Made by a program: the position numbers and the translations under genes. 64,000 nt of DNA from Demequina lignilytica (GTDB lineage Bacteria; Actinomycetota; Actinomycetes; Actinomycetales; Demequinaceae). Location: assembly GCF_030418305.1 (NCBI RefSeq), contig NZ_JAUHPX010000002.1:372001-436000 (forward strand). Direction: 5' to 3'. Positions within the stretch are counted from its first letter, which is position 1. Each line of letters starts with the position of its first letter. Below are positions 41,877 through 51,950 of this stretch, piece after piece. The notes below the pieces were generated by a model that was given only the letters and a program-made list of their open reading frames with translations, was not told where the DNA came from and made no database searches.

Positions 41877-44477
41877 ATGCCAGGTACGAACCTCACGCGC
41901 GCCGAGGCCCAGGCCCGCGCCGCCATCGTCGCCGTCGACGCCTACCTCGTCGACCTCGACCTCACCTCGTCGAACACCACCTTCCGTTCGACCTCGACCG
42001 TCCGCTTCACCGCCACCCCCGGCGAGAGCACGTTCATCGACCTGATCGCGCCGGCCGTCGTCAGCATCGTCCTCAACGGCGAGGAGCTCGACCCGGCGAC
42101 GCACTTCGCGGACTCGCGGATCTCGCTGCCGTCCCTCGCGGCGGACAACGAGCTCACGGTGGTCGCCGACTGCGCCTACATGAACACCGGCGAGGGCCTG
42201 CACCGGTTCGTCGACCCCGAGGACGGCGAGGTGTACCTCTACTCGCAGTTCGAGGTCGCCGACACGCGCCGCGTCTACGCCGTGTTCGAGCAGCCCGACC
42301 TCAAGGCCTCGTTCACCTTCACCGTGACGGCGCCGGAGCACTGGCACGTGCTGTCGAACTCGCCGTCCACCAAGGAGGCCGTCGACGGGTCGCTCGAGAT
42401 CGCCGGCACCGCGCGCGGCGTCGCGCGCTGGTCGTTCTCCCCGACCACCCGCATCCCCTGCTACGTCACCGCGATCGTCGCGGGCCCGTACCACGAGGTG
42501 GTCGGGACGGTGGAGTCCCGCAAGGGCACGCTGAGCGCCAACGTGTACTGCCGCAAGGGTCTCGCGCCGTTCCTCGACGCGGATGTGATCCTCGACGACA
42601 CGCAGAAGGGCTTCGCCTTCTACGAGGAGAAGTTCGAGACGGACTACCCGTTCGAGAAGTACGACCAGATCTTCGTGCCGGAGTTCAACGCGGGCGCCAT
42701 GGAGAACGCCGGCTGCGTCACCTTCCTCGAGGACTACGTCTTCCGGTCCAAGACCGCGCAGGCGCGCGTCGAGCGCCGCACGGTCACGGTCCTGCACGAG
42801 CTCGCCCACATGTGGTTCGGCGACCTGGTCACCATGAAGTGGTGGAACGACCTGTGGCTCAACGAGTCGTTCGCCGAGTTCGCGTCGACGCTCGCGACCG
42901 CGGAGGTCACCAGGTACACGAACTCGTGGGTGACGTTCAACGCCCTCGAGAAGTCGTGGGCGCTGCGCCAGGACCAGCTCCCGTCGACGCACCCGATCAT
43001 GGCCGACATCAAGGACCTCGAGGACGTCGAGGTCAACTTCGACGGCATCACCTACGCCAAGGGCGCATCCGTCCTGCGCCAGCTGGTCGCGTGGGTGGGC
43101 CAGGACGAGTTCTTCGCCGGCGTCGCCGAGTACATGCGCAAGCACCACCACGCGAACGCGACGCTGAACGACCTGCTGGTCGAGCTCGAGAAGGCCTCCG
43201 GCCGCGACCTGTCCGGCTGGTCGGACGTGTGGCTCCAGAAGGCCGGCGTCACGACGCTGCGCCCGGAGATCGAGACGGACGATGCGGGGATCATCACCTC
43301 CTTCGCCGTCCTCCAGGAGGTGCCCGCCGAGTGGCCGACCCAGCGCCCGCATCGTCTGGGCATCGGCGGCTACGACCTCACGGTGAACGACGAGGGTGAC
43401 GAGGTGCTCGAACGCGTCCTGTCGGTCGAGGTGGACATCGACGGGGAGCGTACGGAGATCCCCGCGCTGGTCGGCAAGCCGCGCCCCGCGCTGCTGCTGG
43501 TCAACGACGGCGACCTGGCCTACGCGAAGGTCCGCCTCGACGAGGCCTCGCTGGCCACCGCGGTCGAGCACGTGTCGAAGTTCACCGACCCGCTGGCGCG
43601 CTCGATGGTGCTCGCCTCCGCCTGGGACATGACGCGCGACGCGGAGATGCCGGCGCGCCAGTACGTCGAGCTGGTGCTGAAGAACATCGGCGCCGAGACC
43701 GAGTCGACCACGGTGCTGGTGCTGCTGCGCCAGCTCGCGACCACGCTGGGCGTCTACGTGCACCCGACGGTGTCGGACGCGACCCAGTCGGACGCCGCGC
43801 GCGAGGTCTGGACGCTGATGCTCGCCGCCGCACCCGGCTCGGACAGCCAGCTCCAGTTCCTCAAGGCCTTCGCCTCGCTCGCCAACACCGAGCCGATGTA
43901 CGACACGGTGCAGGCCGTCATCGACGGGAAGATCGCGATCAACGGCCTCGAGCTCGACACCGACCTCACGTGGGACCTGCTGACGTCGCTGGTGGCGGGC
44001 GGGCGCGCGTCCGAGTTCGCCATCGAGGTGCAGCTCACCAAGGACGCGACCGCGTCCGGGCAGCGCCGTGCCGCGCACGCCCGCGCCGCGATCGCGACGC
44101 CTGAGGCGAAGCGGGCCGCGTTCGACGCGCTCATCAACGCGGAGGTGGACCTGCCGAACGCGCTCCAGTACGGCACCATCGCGGGCTTCAACCACGCCCA
44201 CGACGCCGCGCTGCTCGCGCCGTTCGTCGACGAGTACTTCGCCGCGCTCCGCCGCATCTACGCGGAGAAGACCAACGAGATCGCCGCGAACCTCATCGAG
44301 GGCCTGTACCCCGTCCAGCTCGCCGGGCGCGTGCCCGACCTGCAGGACAAGGCCTTCGCGTGGCTCGAGGCGAACGCGGATGCGCATGACGCCCTCCGCC
44401 GTCTGGTGGTCGAGGGCAAGGACGGCGTCCGCCGCGCGCTCATGGCGCAGGCTGCGGACCTCGCCTACGAGGGCTGA
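41877..44477 (+). CDS. pepN: aminopeptidase N, copy 1
   Basis: An 866-residue M1 zinc aminopeptidase. GAMENAG (substrate N-terminus binding) is followed by HELAHMWFGD with zinc ligands His307 and His311 and Glu308, then the third ligand in NESFAEF. The C-terminal ERAP1-like helical domain fills the last 350 residues. It trims N-terminal residues from peptides released by proteases such as Clp. CACAAT lies six bases before the ATG and there is no ribosome-binding site, so the transcript looks leaderless. A related gene follows directly. Confidence 0.96.
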   Translation: MPGTNLTRAEAQARAAIVAVDAYLVDLDLTSSNTTFRSTSTVRFTATPGESTFIDLIAPAVVSIVLNGEELDPATHFADSRISLPSLAADNELTVVADCAYMNTGEGLHRFVDPEDGEVYLYSQFEVADTRRVYAVFEQPDLKASFTFTVTAPEHWHVLSNSPSTKEAVDGSLEIAGTARGVARWSFSPTTRIPCYVTAIVAGPYHEVVGTVESRKGTLSANVYCRKGLAPFLDADVILDDTQKGFAFYEEKFETDYPFEKYDQIFVPEFNAGAMENAGCVTFLEDYVFRSKTAQARVERRTVTVLHELAHMWFGDLVTMKWWNDLWLNESFAEFASTLATAEVTRYTNSWVTFNALEKSWALRQDQLPSTHPIMADIKDLEDVEVNFDGITYAKGASVLRQLVAWVGQDEFFAGVAEYMRKHHHANATLNDLLVELEKASGRDLSGWSDVWLQKAGVTTLRPEIETDDAGIITSFAVLQEVPAEWPTQRPHRLGIGGYDLTVNDEGDEVLERVLSVEVDIDGERTEIPALVGKPRPALLLVNDGDLAYAKVRLDEASLATAVEHVSKFTDPLARSMVLASAWDMTRDAEMPARQYVELVLKNIGAETESTTVLVLLRQLATTLGVYVHPTVSDATQSDAAREVWTLMLAAAPGSDSQLQFLKAFASLANTEPMYDTVQAVIDGKIAINGLELDTDLTWDLLTSLVAGGRASEFAIEVQLTKDATASGQRRAAHARAAIATPEAKRAAFDALINAEVDLPNALQYGTIAGFNHAHDAALLAPFVDEYFAALRRIYAEKTNEIAANLIEGLYPVQLAGRVPDLQDKAFAWLEANADAHDALRRLVVEGKDGVRRALMAQAADLAYEG

Positions 44478-44514
44478 GCGCCTCCTGCGGGGATCACCTC
44501 CCCGCAGGAGGCGC
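44478..44514 (+). terminator. hairpin after the first pepN
   Basis: Perfect 15-bp stem (44478-44492 with 44500-44514), 7-base loop, immediately past the pepN stop. A CGCGCATCGTCCC repeat begins inside its last bases. Confidence 0.85.
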
Positions 44515-44524
44515 GCATCGTCCC
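44512..44524 (-). repeat. GGGACGATGCGCG repeat copy (inverted)
   Basis: Exact copy on the minus strand, overlapping the 3' foot of the hairpin after the first pepN. Confidence 0.85.
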
Positions 44525-44603
44525 CCGAGGGCACTCACCTCCCCGTAGGACGCCGGGACCCTCGCCGCGCGACGAGCGCGTCACCCCTGACAGACTGGAC
44601 CCC

Positions 44604-47192
44604 ATGCCAGGCCTGAACCTCACGAAGGCGGAGGCGGTCGAGCGCGCCGCCACTGTCGCGAACGTCTCCTACCGCGTCGACCTCGACTTCACCGCGACCG
44701 CGGACACCTTCCGCTCGGACACCGTGGTCGAGTTCGACGCGGTCGACGGGGCCTCGACCTTCATCGAGGCCGCAGGCGCGCGCATCGACCTCATCGAGCT
44801 CAACGGGGAGGCCCTGGACCCGGTCCTCCACGCCGAGGGCCGCATCGTGCTCGCTCCTCTCCGCGCGCGGAACACCCTGCGCGTCGCCGGCGACTTCGCC
44901 TATCGGAACGACGGCCAGGGGATCCACCGGTTCGTCGACCCGGCGGACGGGGAGGTCTACCTCTACAGCCAGTTCGCGGCCAACGACGCGCGCGCCGCCT
45001 TCGCGTGCTTCGACCAGCCCGACCTCAAGGCGCCGTTCACCTTCACCGTGACCGTTCCGGATCACTGGGTGGTGGTGTCGAACTCCCCCACGCCCGAGCC
45101 CGAGCCCCTCGACGGCCTCGCGACGGTCGCCGACGCGGACCACGGCACCGCCCGATGGAGCTTCGGCCCGACCGCGCCGATCCCCACCTACGGCGCCGCG
45201 GTGGTGGCCGGGCCGTACGCGTTCCACGAGGGGCTCCTGCACAGCGCCAAGGGCGACGTCCCCGCGCGCGTGTACGGGCGCCGCGAGCTCGAGGAGCACT
45301 TCGACGCCGAGCGCGTCCTCGCGGATACCCAGGCCGGGCTCGACCTCTACGAGCGCGTGTTCCGCACCGACTACCCGTACGAGAAGTACGACCAGATCTA
45401 CGTCCCCCAGTACAACCTGGGCGCGATGGAGAACATCGGCTGCGTCACCATCTCCGAGGACCGGCTGCTGTTCCGCGGACGCGCGTCCGCGGCGAACCTG
45501 GAGTTCCGCACCGTGGTGGTGCTCCACGAGCTCGCCCACATGTGGTTCGGGAACCTCGTGACGATGCGCTGGTGGGACGACCTGTGGCTGAACGAGTCCT
45601 TCGCTGAGTTCATCGGCACGTGGGCCGCGGCCGAGGTGTCCGAGTGGACCGATGCGTGGGTCACGTTCGCGGCCGACCGGAAATCGGTCGCCTACGTCCA
45701 GGACCAGCTCCCGACCACGCACGCGATCGTGACCGAGGTCCCCGACACGGAGGCGACGGTCTCCGCGTTCGACATGATCACGTACGCCAAGGGCGCGTCC
45801 GCGCTCAAGCAGCTCGCCGAGCAGGTGGGCGAGGCGGTCTTCTTCCGCGGCGTAGCGTCGTATCTCAAGCGCTACCGCCACGGCAACGCCACGCTCGCCG
45901 AGTTCCTCGCGGAGGTCGAGCAGGCGGCCGACCGGCCCCTGGACGCCTGGGCGAGGGTCTGGCTCGAGACGCCCGGCGTCACCACGCTGCGCGCGATCGT
46001 GACGGAGGACGATGCGGGCCGCATCTCCCGCCTGGCGATCGCCGAGGACGTGCCGGCCGAGCACCCGGTCGGCCGCCCGCACCGCGTGCGCGTCGCCGGA
46101 TACCTCCTCGGCGAGGAGGGCCTGCACCGGTCCTGGAGCGTCGACGTGGGCCTCGACGGCGAGCTCACCGAGGTGGGCGCCGCGGTGGGTCTTGCCGCGC
46201 CCGACCTGCTGCTGGTCAACGACCAGGACCTGACGTACGCCAAGCTCCACCTCGACGACCGCTCGCTCGAGACGCTGCGCGACGGCATCCGCGCGATCGA
46301 CGAGCCGATGGTGCAGGCGACCGTGCTCGACGCGCTCTGGCACATGGTCCGCGACGGGTCGCTGCCCGCGCAGGTCTACGTCGACGCCGTGCTCACCCTC
46401 CTGCCGCGCCTGCGCAACTCCGCGACTGCTGAGTCGCATGTGCGCCTGACCGTGTTCGCGCTGACGCGCTACGTCGCGCCCGAGCTCACGCTGCCGCTGA
46501 CCGAGGCGGCGGCCGAGCGGATGTGGGCCGCGCTCGCGGGGGCCGCCCCGGGCGGCGATCCCCAGCTCCAGCTGCTCAAGGCCTACGCGTGGTTCGCGAC
46601 CACCCCCGATCAGGGTGAGCGCCTGCGGGCCCTGGTCGACGGCTCCGCCGAGCTCGAGGGGCTGCCGCTCGACTCCGACCTGCGCTGGGACCTGGTGGCG
46701 GGGATGGCCGCGTCCGGCGCGGCCACGCTCGAGCAGGTCGACGTGTACGCGGCGCGCGACGTGACCTCGGCGGGCCAGCGGCGAGCGGCCGGCGCGCGGG
46801 CGGCGATCGCGTCACCGGACGCCAAGCGCGCCGCCTGGGACGCGCTGGCCCACCCGGCGACCGGACCCGCCACGAACGCCGTCCAGTTCGAGCTCGCCGC
46901 CGGTCTCGCGCGCGCCGTCGACCCGCGGCTGCTCGTCCCGCTGCTCGACGACCTGCTCGCGGGGCTCCGCGGCTACTACGACGCGAACGCCGGCTTCGTC
47001 GGCGCACGGGTGGTCAAGGCGGTGCTGCCGACCGCGCTCACCGGGCGCGTCGACGGGATCGCCGAACGGCTCGAGACGTGGCTCACGGCGAACGCCGATG
47101 CGCCGTCCGTGCTGCGCAAGGCCGTGATCGAGGCGCTCGACCACGTGCGCCGCGCGGCCGTGGCGCAGGCGGTCAGCCGCTCCGCGCGCTGA
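44604..47192 (+). CDS. pepN: aminopeptidase N, copy 2
   Basis: An 862-residue paralogue of the gene before it. GAMENIG and HELAHMWFGN (His308, Glu309, His312) with NESFAEF are intact, so it should be active. N-termini of the two copies are alike (MPGLNLTKAEA against MPGTNLTRAEA), but the helical C-terminal part is well diverged, including its loop lengths. CAGACT lies seven bases before the ATG with no ribosome-binding site. The two may differ in residue preference; the sequence does not tell which. Confidence 0.95.
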   Translation: MPGLNLTKAEAVERAATVANVSYRVDLDFTATADTFRSDTVVEFDAVDGASTFIEAAGARIDLIELNGEALDPVLHAEGRIVLAPLRARNTLRVAGDFAYRNDGQGIHRFVDPADGEVYLYSQFAANDARAAFACFDQPDLKAPFTFTVTVPDHWVVVSNSPTPEPEPLDGLATVADADHGTARWSFGPTAPIPTYGAAVVAGPYAFHEGLLHSAKGDVPARVYGRRELEEHFDAERVLADTQAGLDLYERVFRTDYPYEKYDQIYVPQYNLGAMENIGCVTISEDRLLFRGRASAANLEFRTVVVLHELAHMWFGNLVTMRWWDDLWLNESFAEFIGTWAAAEVSEWTDAWVTFAADRKSVAYVQDQLPTTHAIVTEVPDTEATVSAFDMITYAKGASALKQLAEQVGEAVFFRGVASYLKRYRHGNATLAEFLAEVEQAADRPLDAWARVWLETPGVTTLRAIVTEDDAGRISRLAIAEDVPAEHPVGRPHRVRVAGYLLGEEGLHRSWSVDVGLDGELTEVGAAVGLAAPDLLLVNDQDLTYAKLHLDDRSLETLRDGIRAIDEPMVQATVLDALWHMVRDGSLPAQVYVDAVLTLLPRLRNSATAESHVRLTVFALTRYVAPELTLPLTEAAAERMWAALAGAAPGGDPQLQLLKAYAWFATTPDQGERLRALVDGSAELEGLPLDSDLRWDLVAGMAASGAATLEQVDVYAARDVTSAGQRRAAGARAAIASPDAKRAAWDALAHPATGPATNAVQFELAAGLARAVDPRLLVPLLDDLLAGLRGYYDANAGFVGARVVKAVLPTALTGRVDGIAERLETWLTANADAPSVLRKAVIEALDHVRRAAVAQAVSRSAR

Positions 47193-47243
47193 CCGGCCGA
47201 GGCACGCCCCGGCCCGCGAGCCTTCCGCCCCGGCCCTCCCCGT

Positions 47244-47344
47244 CGGACAGTCCGCACGGAGCTGGTCCCGGTTGGTCGGCGTGTCGCGGCGCGAACCGTC
47301 GTGACACGCCGCAGACCCGGGACGCACTCCGTGCGCACCGTCCG
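47244..47344. repeat. 101-base interrupted inverted repeat between pepN and malQ
   Basis: Four arm blocks pair in order around a central loop: CGGAC/GTCCG, GCACGGAG/CTCCGTGC, GTCCCGG/CCGGGAC and CGGCGTGTC/GACACGCCG (47277-47285 with 47303-47311), separated by short unpaired spacers. It fills the gap between two convergent genes. It can act as a bidirectional terminator but is far longer than the others and has interrupted arms. Confidence 0.65.
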
Positions 47345-47353
47345 GGGGGGTGG

Positions 47354-49498
47354 TCAGGAGCGGGCCGCCTTGATCGCGCGGAACAGCCGCCGCACACGCG
47401 GGTGCTCGAACAGGTCGTCCAGCAGCACGGGCTCGCCGTTGCCGTCGGTGATCGGCACGCACCAGTTCGGGTACTCGGTGTCCGTGCCCGGCATGTTCTG
47501 GGCACGACGGTCGCCCACCGCATCGGTGATCGCGACGCCCGTGAGGAGCGAGGGGCTGTCGAGCACCCACCGGTGCAGGCCGGCGACCAGGTCCTCCTCG
47601 TTGTAGTCGCCCAGGATCCAGCCGCGTTCGAGCATCACGTCGATGTACGCCTGACGCTCGCGCTCCGCCTCCGCCTGCGCCGCCTCGATCCCGCCCTCGC
47701 CGAGCATGCCGAGCTCGGCCCGCAGCGTCACGTGCTCGCCCGCGAGGTACGCGGGCGTCGGGGGCAGGTCGTGCGTGGTGACGGCCGCGAGCGTGTCCGC
47801 GCGGTAGTCCTCGGGCAGGCGCGGGGCGCCGTCGTCATGGCGCTCGAACCAGACGATGGACGTGCCGAGGATCCCGCGGGAGTGCAGGTAGTCGCGCACC
47901 CACGGCTCGACGGTGCCGAGGTCCTCGCCGATCACGATCGTGCCGGCGCGCTGCGCCTCGAGCGCGATGATCCCGATGAGCGCCTCGTGGTCGAGGTACA
48001 CGTACGCGCCGTCGAGCGGCGGGTGCCCGGCCGGGACCCACCACTGGCGGAACATGCCGAGCACGTGGTCGATCCGCAGGGCGCCGGCGTGACGCGCCGC
48101 CGCACGCACCATGTCCCGGAACGGCAGGTACGCGGCGGCCTCCAGGGCGCGCGGCTGCCACGGCGGGATCGACCAGTCCTGGCCCATCGCGTTGTAGTAG
48201 TCCGGCGGCACGCCCAGGCTGATCCCCTGCGCCAGCACGCGCTGGGAGGACCATGCGTCCGCCCCCTCGGGGTGCACGCCGACCGCGAGGTCGACCATCA
48301 CGCCGATGCTCATGCCGGCGCGGGTCGCGGCGGCCTGCGCCCGCTCGAGCTGCTCGTCGGCGATCCACTGGAGCCACGCGTAGTACAGGACCCGGTCGGC
48401 GTGCTCGTCGCGCCAGGCCGCCACCGCCGCGGACGTCGGGGAGTCGAACTCGTCGGGCCAGGGCAGCCCGCGGTGCGCCTCGGAGATCGCGCACCACGTG
48501 GCGAAGTCCTCGAGAGCGGCGCCCTCGCGGAGGCAGAACTGCTCGAAGAGCGCGTCGCGGCCCGCGGAGCGGGGCGCCTTGAACACCTCCTCGAGCGCGG
48601 CGGACTTGAGCCTCCACACCGCGTTGCGGTCGAGCAGCTCGTCCGACTCGTTGAGGCGCTGAGGCTTCTCCGCCTCCCACGCCAGGAGCGCGCGCTGCTG
48701 CGACGGCAGGTACGCGACCTCGGGGATGTCCTCGACACGGATGTAGAGGGGCGAGAGGAACCGCTTGGACGTCGGCAGGTACGGCGAGTTGGTGATCGGC
48801 GCCACCGGCTCCGTCGCGTGCAGCGGGTTCACCAGGACGAACTCGGCCTCCGCGCGCGCCTTGCCCAGCGCGCACAGATCCGCGAGGTCGGCCAGGTCGC
48901 CCACGCCCCACGAGCGCTCCGAGCGCAACGAGTACAGCTGCACCGTGAGACCCCACGGCCGGGCCGCGCGGATCGCCGGGTCGATCTCAACCTGGGCGGG
49001 GGCGATCACGATGTGCCCGCGCCCGCGGCGCCCACCGGACACGGCCTCGACCACGTGCCAGCCCAGGGGAAGATCGGGTGGGACCAGGAAGGTCGCCCGG
49101 CCGCGCATCGTCCCCGCGACCTCTCGCGGCGGCACCCACCGGTCGAGCTGCTCCATCTCGCGCGTCTCGCCGCTCTCGAGGCGCAGCGTCACATCGACCT
49201 CGTCGCCGTCGTCGACGTGGACGGGCAGCTCGAGGGCGTCGCCGGCGGTCACCACCACCACGGGCGGCACCAGCCGGCTCCACTCGAGGTCCTCGAGGGC
49301 CTCGAGGGAGCGCTCGCACGCGACGTCCGAGCCGGCGTCGACCCCCATCGCGGCGAGGGCCGCGCGGATCGCGGGAGCGGAGCACTGGACCAGGGTTCCG
49401 TCGATGGCGTAGTACTCGACGGACACGCGGCACGCGCGCGCGAGCGCCGCGAGGGCCTCCGACGGCAGCTCGCGCTCGACCTCGGGCGCATCGTTCAC
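47354..49498 (-). CDS. malQ: 4-alpha-glucanotransferase
   Basis: A 714-residue GH77 amylomaltase with the long N-terminal extension (about 150 residues) usual in actinobacteria. Catalytic residues can be read: ALRIDHVLGMFRQWWVP (nucleophile Asp), VIGEDLGTVEPWV (acid/base Glu) and VTTHDLPPTPAYL (third Asp). It transfers maltosyl units between glucans and supports maltodextrin and glycogen turnover. I took the GTG at 49498; CAGGAT lies six bases upstream. A full GGGACGATGCGCG word lies in its coding strand and encodes Gly-Thr-Met-Arg-Gly. Confidence 0.95.
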   Translation of the reverse strand: MNDAPEVERELPSEALAALARACRVSVEYYAIDGTLVQCSAPAIRAALAAMGVDAGSDVACERSLEALEDLEWSRLVPPVVVVTAGDALELPVHVDDGDEVDVTLRLESGETREMEQLDRWVPPREVAGTMRGRATFLVPPDLPLGWHVVEAVSGGRRGRGHIVIAPAQVEIDPAIRAARPWGLTVQLYSLRSERSWGVGDLADLADLCALGKARAEAEFVLVNPLHATEPVAPITNSPYLPTSKRFLSPLYIRVEDIPEVAYLPSQQRALLAWEAEKPQRLNESDELLDRNAVWRLKSAALEEVFKAPRSAGRDALFEQFCLREGAALEDFATWCAISEAHRGLPWPDEFDSPTSAAVAAWRDEHADRVLYYAWLQWIADEQLERAQAAATRAGMSIGVMVDLAVGVHPEGADAWSSQRVLAQGISLGVPPDYYNAMGQDWSIPPWQPRALEAAAYLPFRDMVRAAARHAGALRIDHVLGMFRQWWVPAGHPPLDGAYVYLDHEALIGIIALEAQRAGTIVIGEDLGTVEPWVRDYLHSRGILGTSIVWFERHDDGAPRLPEDYRADTLAAVTTHDLPPTPAYLAGEHVTLRAELGMLGEGGIEAAQAEAERERQAYIDVMLERGWILGDYNEEDLVAGLHRWVLDSPSLLTGVAITDAVGDRRAQNMPGTDTEYPNWCVPITDGNGEPVLLDDLFEHPRVRRLFRAIKAARS

Positions 49499-49564
49499 AC
49501 GCTCATCCTGCCACGATGCTGGGCGGATGCGGGCGCTGGCGCGCCCTCGTCTAAGGTGGGGCGC

Positions 49565-50650
49565 GTGATCTTCCTCACCGCGTCGGCGACCCCCGAGCCC
49601 GTGCCCACCAGCAGCGCGGAGGCGCAGGAGCTGATCGACGGGTGGATCTCGAACCTCGAGGACGGCGCGCTCGCGATGCTCGTCGTGACCGTCCTGCTGC
49701 TGCTCGCCTGGTTCGTCGGTCGCGGCCTGATCAAGGGCGTGACCAAGGGGATCGAGCGAGGGACCCCGTTCCAGGACGCGCGGACGCGCCGAGCGCTCAA
49801 GAAGGCACGCATCCCGATGCCGGAGCCCGACACGATGGAGCTGCGGCTCGAGACCGAGCGTCGGAGCCAGCGCGCCCACACCCTCAAGCGCGTGATGACG
49901 TCGGCCCTCGCCGTGGTGCTGATCGCGACGTTCGTCATGACGCTGCTCACCGTGCTGGGCATCCCGGTGAGCGGCATGCTCGCCTCCGCCGGCATCGTGG
50001 GCGTGGCGCTGGGCTTCGGCGCGCAGTCGCTCGTCAAGGACGTGCTCACCGGCGTGTTCATGCTGATCGAGGACCAGTACGGCGTCGGCGACGTGGTCGA
50101 CCTGGGCGAGGCCTCCGGAGCGGTCGAGGAGGTCGGGATCCGGTCGACCCGGCTGCGGTCCCTCGACGGGACCGTCTGGTACATCCCCAACGGCGAGATC
50201 ACGCGCGTGGGCAACATGACGCGGCTGTGGTCGCGCGCGCTCGTCGAGGCCCGCTTCGCCTACGACACCGACATCGAGGCCGCCCGTCAGGCGATGCTCG
50301 ACGCGGTCGAGGCCGCCAAGGGCGCCTCCGACCAGGTCGCGGCCAACGTGCTGTCCGAGCCGGAGGTCGCCGGGGTCGAGTCGCTCGAGTACAACGCGGT
50401 GATGCTGCGGCTCCTGGTTCAGGTGAACCCGTCGACGCAGTGGGACATCATGCGCGAGATCCGTCGGCAGCTGCGGACCATCCTCGCGGAGCGGGGCATC
50501 GAGCTCGCCGTGCCGGGCGACGCCATGATGGTGTCCTCGACGGCGCCGAACCGCGCGGTGCACGACTCTGCGCGCACCGACTCCGGAGATCAGCCGACCG
50601 ATGCCGACGGCCGGCCGCTCCCTCCGCCCAACGACGCCGCGGACGACTGA
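49565..50650 (+). CDS. small-conductance mechanosensitive channel family protein
   Basis: A 361-residue MscS-type channel: one N-terminal membrane helix, a second at about 100-125, then the pore helix [42 protein letters not shown], the family's most conserved stretch. The cytoplasmic beta domain follows ([15 protein letters not shown]). It opens under membrane tension to release solutes. The C-terminal tail is Asp/Pro-rich. TAAGGT seven bases before the GTG suggests a leaderless message. It overlaps the globin gene (TGATG). Confidence 0.93.
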   Translation: MIFLTASATPEPVPTSSAEAQELIDGWISNLEDGALAMLVVTVLLLLAWFVGRGLIKGVTKGIERGTPFQDARTRRALKKARIPMPEPDTMELRLETERRSQRAHTLKRVMTSALAVVLIATFVMTLLTVLGIPVSGMLASAGIVGVALGFGAQSLVKDVLTGVFMLIEDQYGVGDVVDLGEASGAVEEVGIRSTRLRSLDGTVWYIPNGEITRVGNMTRLWSRALVEARFAYDTDIEAARQAMLDAVEAAKGASDQVAANVLSEPEVAGVESLEYNAVMLRLLVQVNPSTQWDIMREIRRQLRTILAERGIELAVPGDAMMVSSTAPNRAVHDSARTDSGDQPTDADGRPLPPPNDAADD

Positions 50651-51078
50651 TGAGCCAGCCGGGCATGAACGTCGGAGCGGGTCCCGCTCAGGACGAGGGC
50701 CAGAGCTTCTTCGAGGCGGTCGGAGGGCACGCGACCTTCGACGCGATCGTGCGCGCGTTCTACGACGGCGTCGCGGGGGATCCGGTGCTCCGACCCATGT
50801 ACCCGGAGGACGACATGGAGGGCGCCGTCGAGCGCCTCACGCTGTTCCTCGAGCAGTACTGGGGCGGTCCCACCACGTACTCCGATCGGCGAGGTCACCC
50901 GCGGCTGCGCATGCGCCACCAGCCGTTCCGCGTCAACCCCGACGCGCGCGACCGGTGGATCGCCCACATGCGCGAGGCCGTCGCACGCCAGAACCTCGCT
51001 CCGCTGCACGCCGTCACCCTGATGGACTACCTGGAGCGCGCGGCGCATTCCATGGTGAACACGTTCGAGGAGGGCTGA
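50650..51078 (+). CDS. group II truncated haemoglobin
   Basis: A 142-residue single-domain globin with the two-over-two fold. Family marks: [36 protein letters not shown] at the start, then [30 protein letters not shown] with the haem-ligand His in the LRMRHQPF block. It binds O2 or NO. It overlaps both neighbours by one base (TGATG at each end), so it is coupled to the mechanosensitive channel and to tesB in one operon. Confidence 0.95.
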   Translation: MSQPGMNVGAGPAQDEGQSFFEAVGGHATFDAIVRAFYDGVAGDPVLRPMYPEDDMEGAVERLTLFLEQYWGGPTTYSDRRGHPRLRMRHQPFRVNPDARDRWIAHMREAVARQNLAPLHAVTLMDYLERAAHSMVNTFEEG

Positions 51079-51950
51079 TGGAGCGCGTCGAGGACATCTG
51101 GGCGGACGCCGCGGTCGCCTCCGGCATGGCCGCCCTGGACCTGCGCCGGCTCGGCGACACGAGCTTCGAGGGCGACTCGCTGCCGATGCCGCGCGGCCGC
51201 GTGTTCGGCGGGCAGGTGCTCGCGCAGTCGCTGCTCGCGGCGGGCGCCACCGTGGCCGAGGACCGCTTCGCCCACTCGCTGCACGGGTACTTCCTCCGCG
51301 CGGGCGACGCCACCCAGCCGATCCAGTTCGAGGTCGAGATCCTCCGCGACGGCGGCTCCTTCTCCGCGCGCCGCACGCATGCGCTCCAGAACGGCAAGCC
51401 GATCCTGTCCCTGATCGCGTCCTTCCAGCTGGAGCAGGAGGGACCGGAGCACGCGGCGCCCATGCCCGCGGTGCCCGGTCCGGAGGAGGCCGCGTCGGGC
51501 GTCGACATCATGGCTCCGTTCGCCGGCCACCCCTCCGCCGACTTCTGGCTCACGAAGGCACCGTTCGACGTGCGCCACCTCGACGGCTCGCTCTTCCTGG
51601 GGCCGGACGCGGAGCCGAAGTCGACCCAGATGGCCTGGATGCGCGTGCGCCGGCCGATCGACGCCCCCGACCTGATGCACCGCGCGCTCCTGGCGTTCGG
51701 CTCGGACCAGGTGATGCTCGAGCCGCTGCTGCGTCGCCACGGGGCCTCGTGGGTGACGCCGGGGGTGGCCGTCGCCAGCCTCGACCATGCGATGTGGTGG
51801 TACCGGCCGGCGCGCGCCGACGAGTGGCTGCTGTTCGTCCAGGAGGCGCCCAACGCCCGGGGCGGTCGCGGCCTGACCGCGGCGCGGATCTACGCGCAGG
51901 ACGGTACCCTGGTCGCCTCCGCGGCCCAGGAGGGCATGATCCGGATGTAG
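51078..51950 (+). CDS. tesB: acyl-CoA thioesterase II
   Basis: A 290-residue double hot-dog thioesterase that cleaves medium and long acyl-CoA. RVFGGQVLAQSLLAA near residue 40 and HSLHGYFLRAGD carry the N-terminal hot-dog; the second domain has VASLDHAMWWYRP with the catalytic Asp-His, and ARGGRGLTAARIYAQDGTLVASAAQEG at the end. It is the last gene of the mscS-globin-tesB operon. No physiological link to the two upstream genes is evident. Confidence 0.95.
   Translation: MERVEDIWADAAVASGMAALDLRRLGDTSFEGDSLPMPRGRVFGGQVLAQSLLAAGATVAEDRFAHSLHGYFLRAGDATQPIQFEVEILRDGGSFSARRTHALQNGKPILSLIASFQLEQEGPEHAAPMPAVPGPEEAASGVDIMAPFAGHPSADFWLTKAPFDVRHLDGSLFLGPDAEPKSTQMAWMRVRRPIDAPDLMHRALLAFGSDQVMLEPLLRRHGASWVTPGVAVASLDHAMWWYRPARADEWLLFVQEAPNARGGRGLTAARIYAQDGTLVASAAQEGMIRM

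Noticed and set aside
44493-44545. Direct repeat TCACCTCCCCG before the second pepN
   Set aside because: Only about 11 bases, one copy is the hairpin loop and foot, and no third copy was seen; likely chance or a local duplication.
41877-47192. Tandem pepN genes as a recent duplication or recombination artefact
   Set aside because: The copies differ through most of their length and have different C-terminal loops; they are old paralogues.
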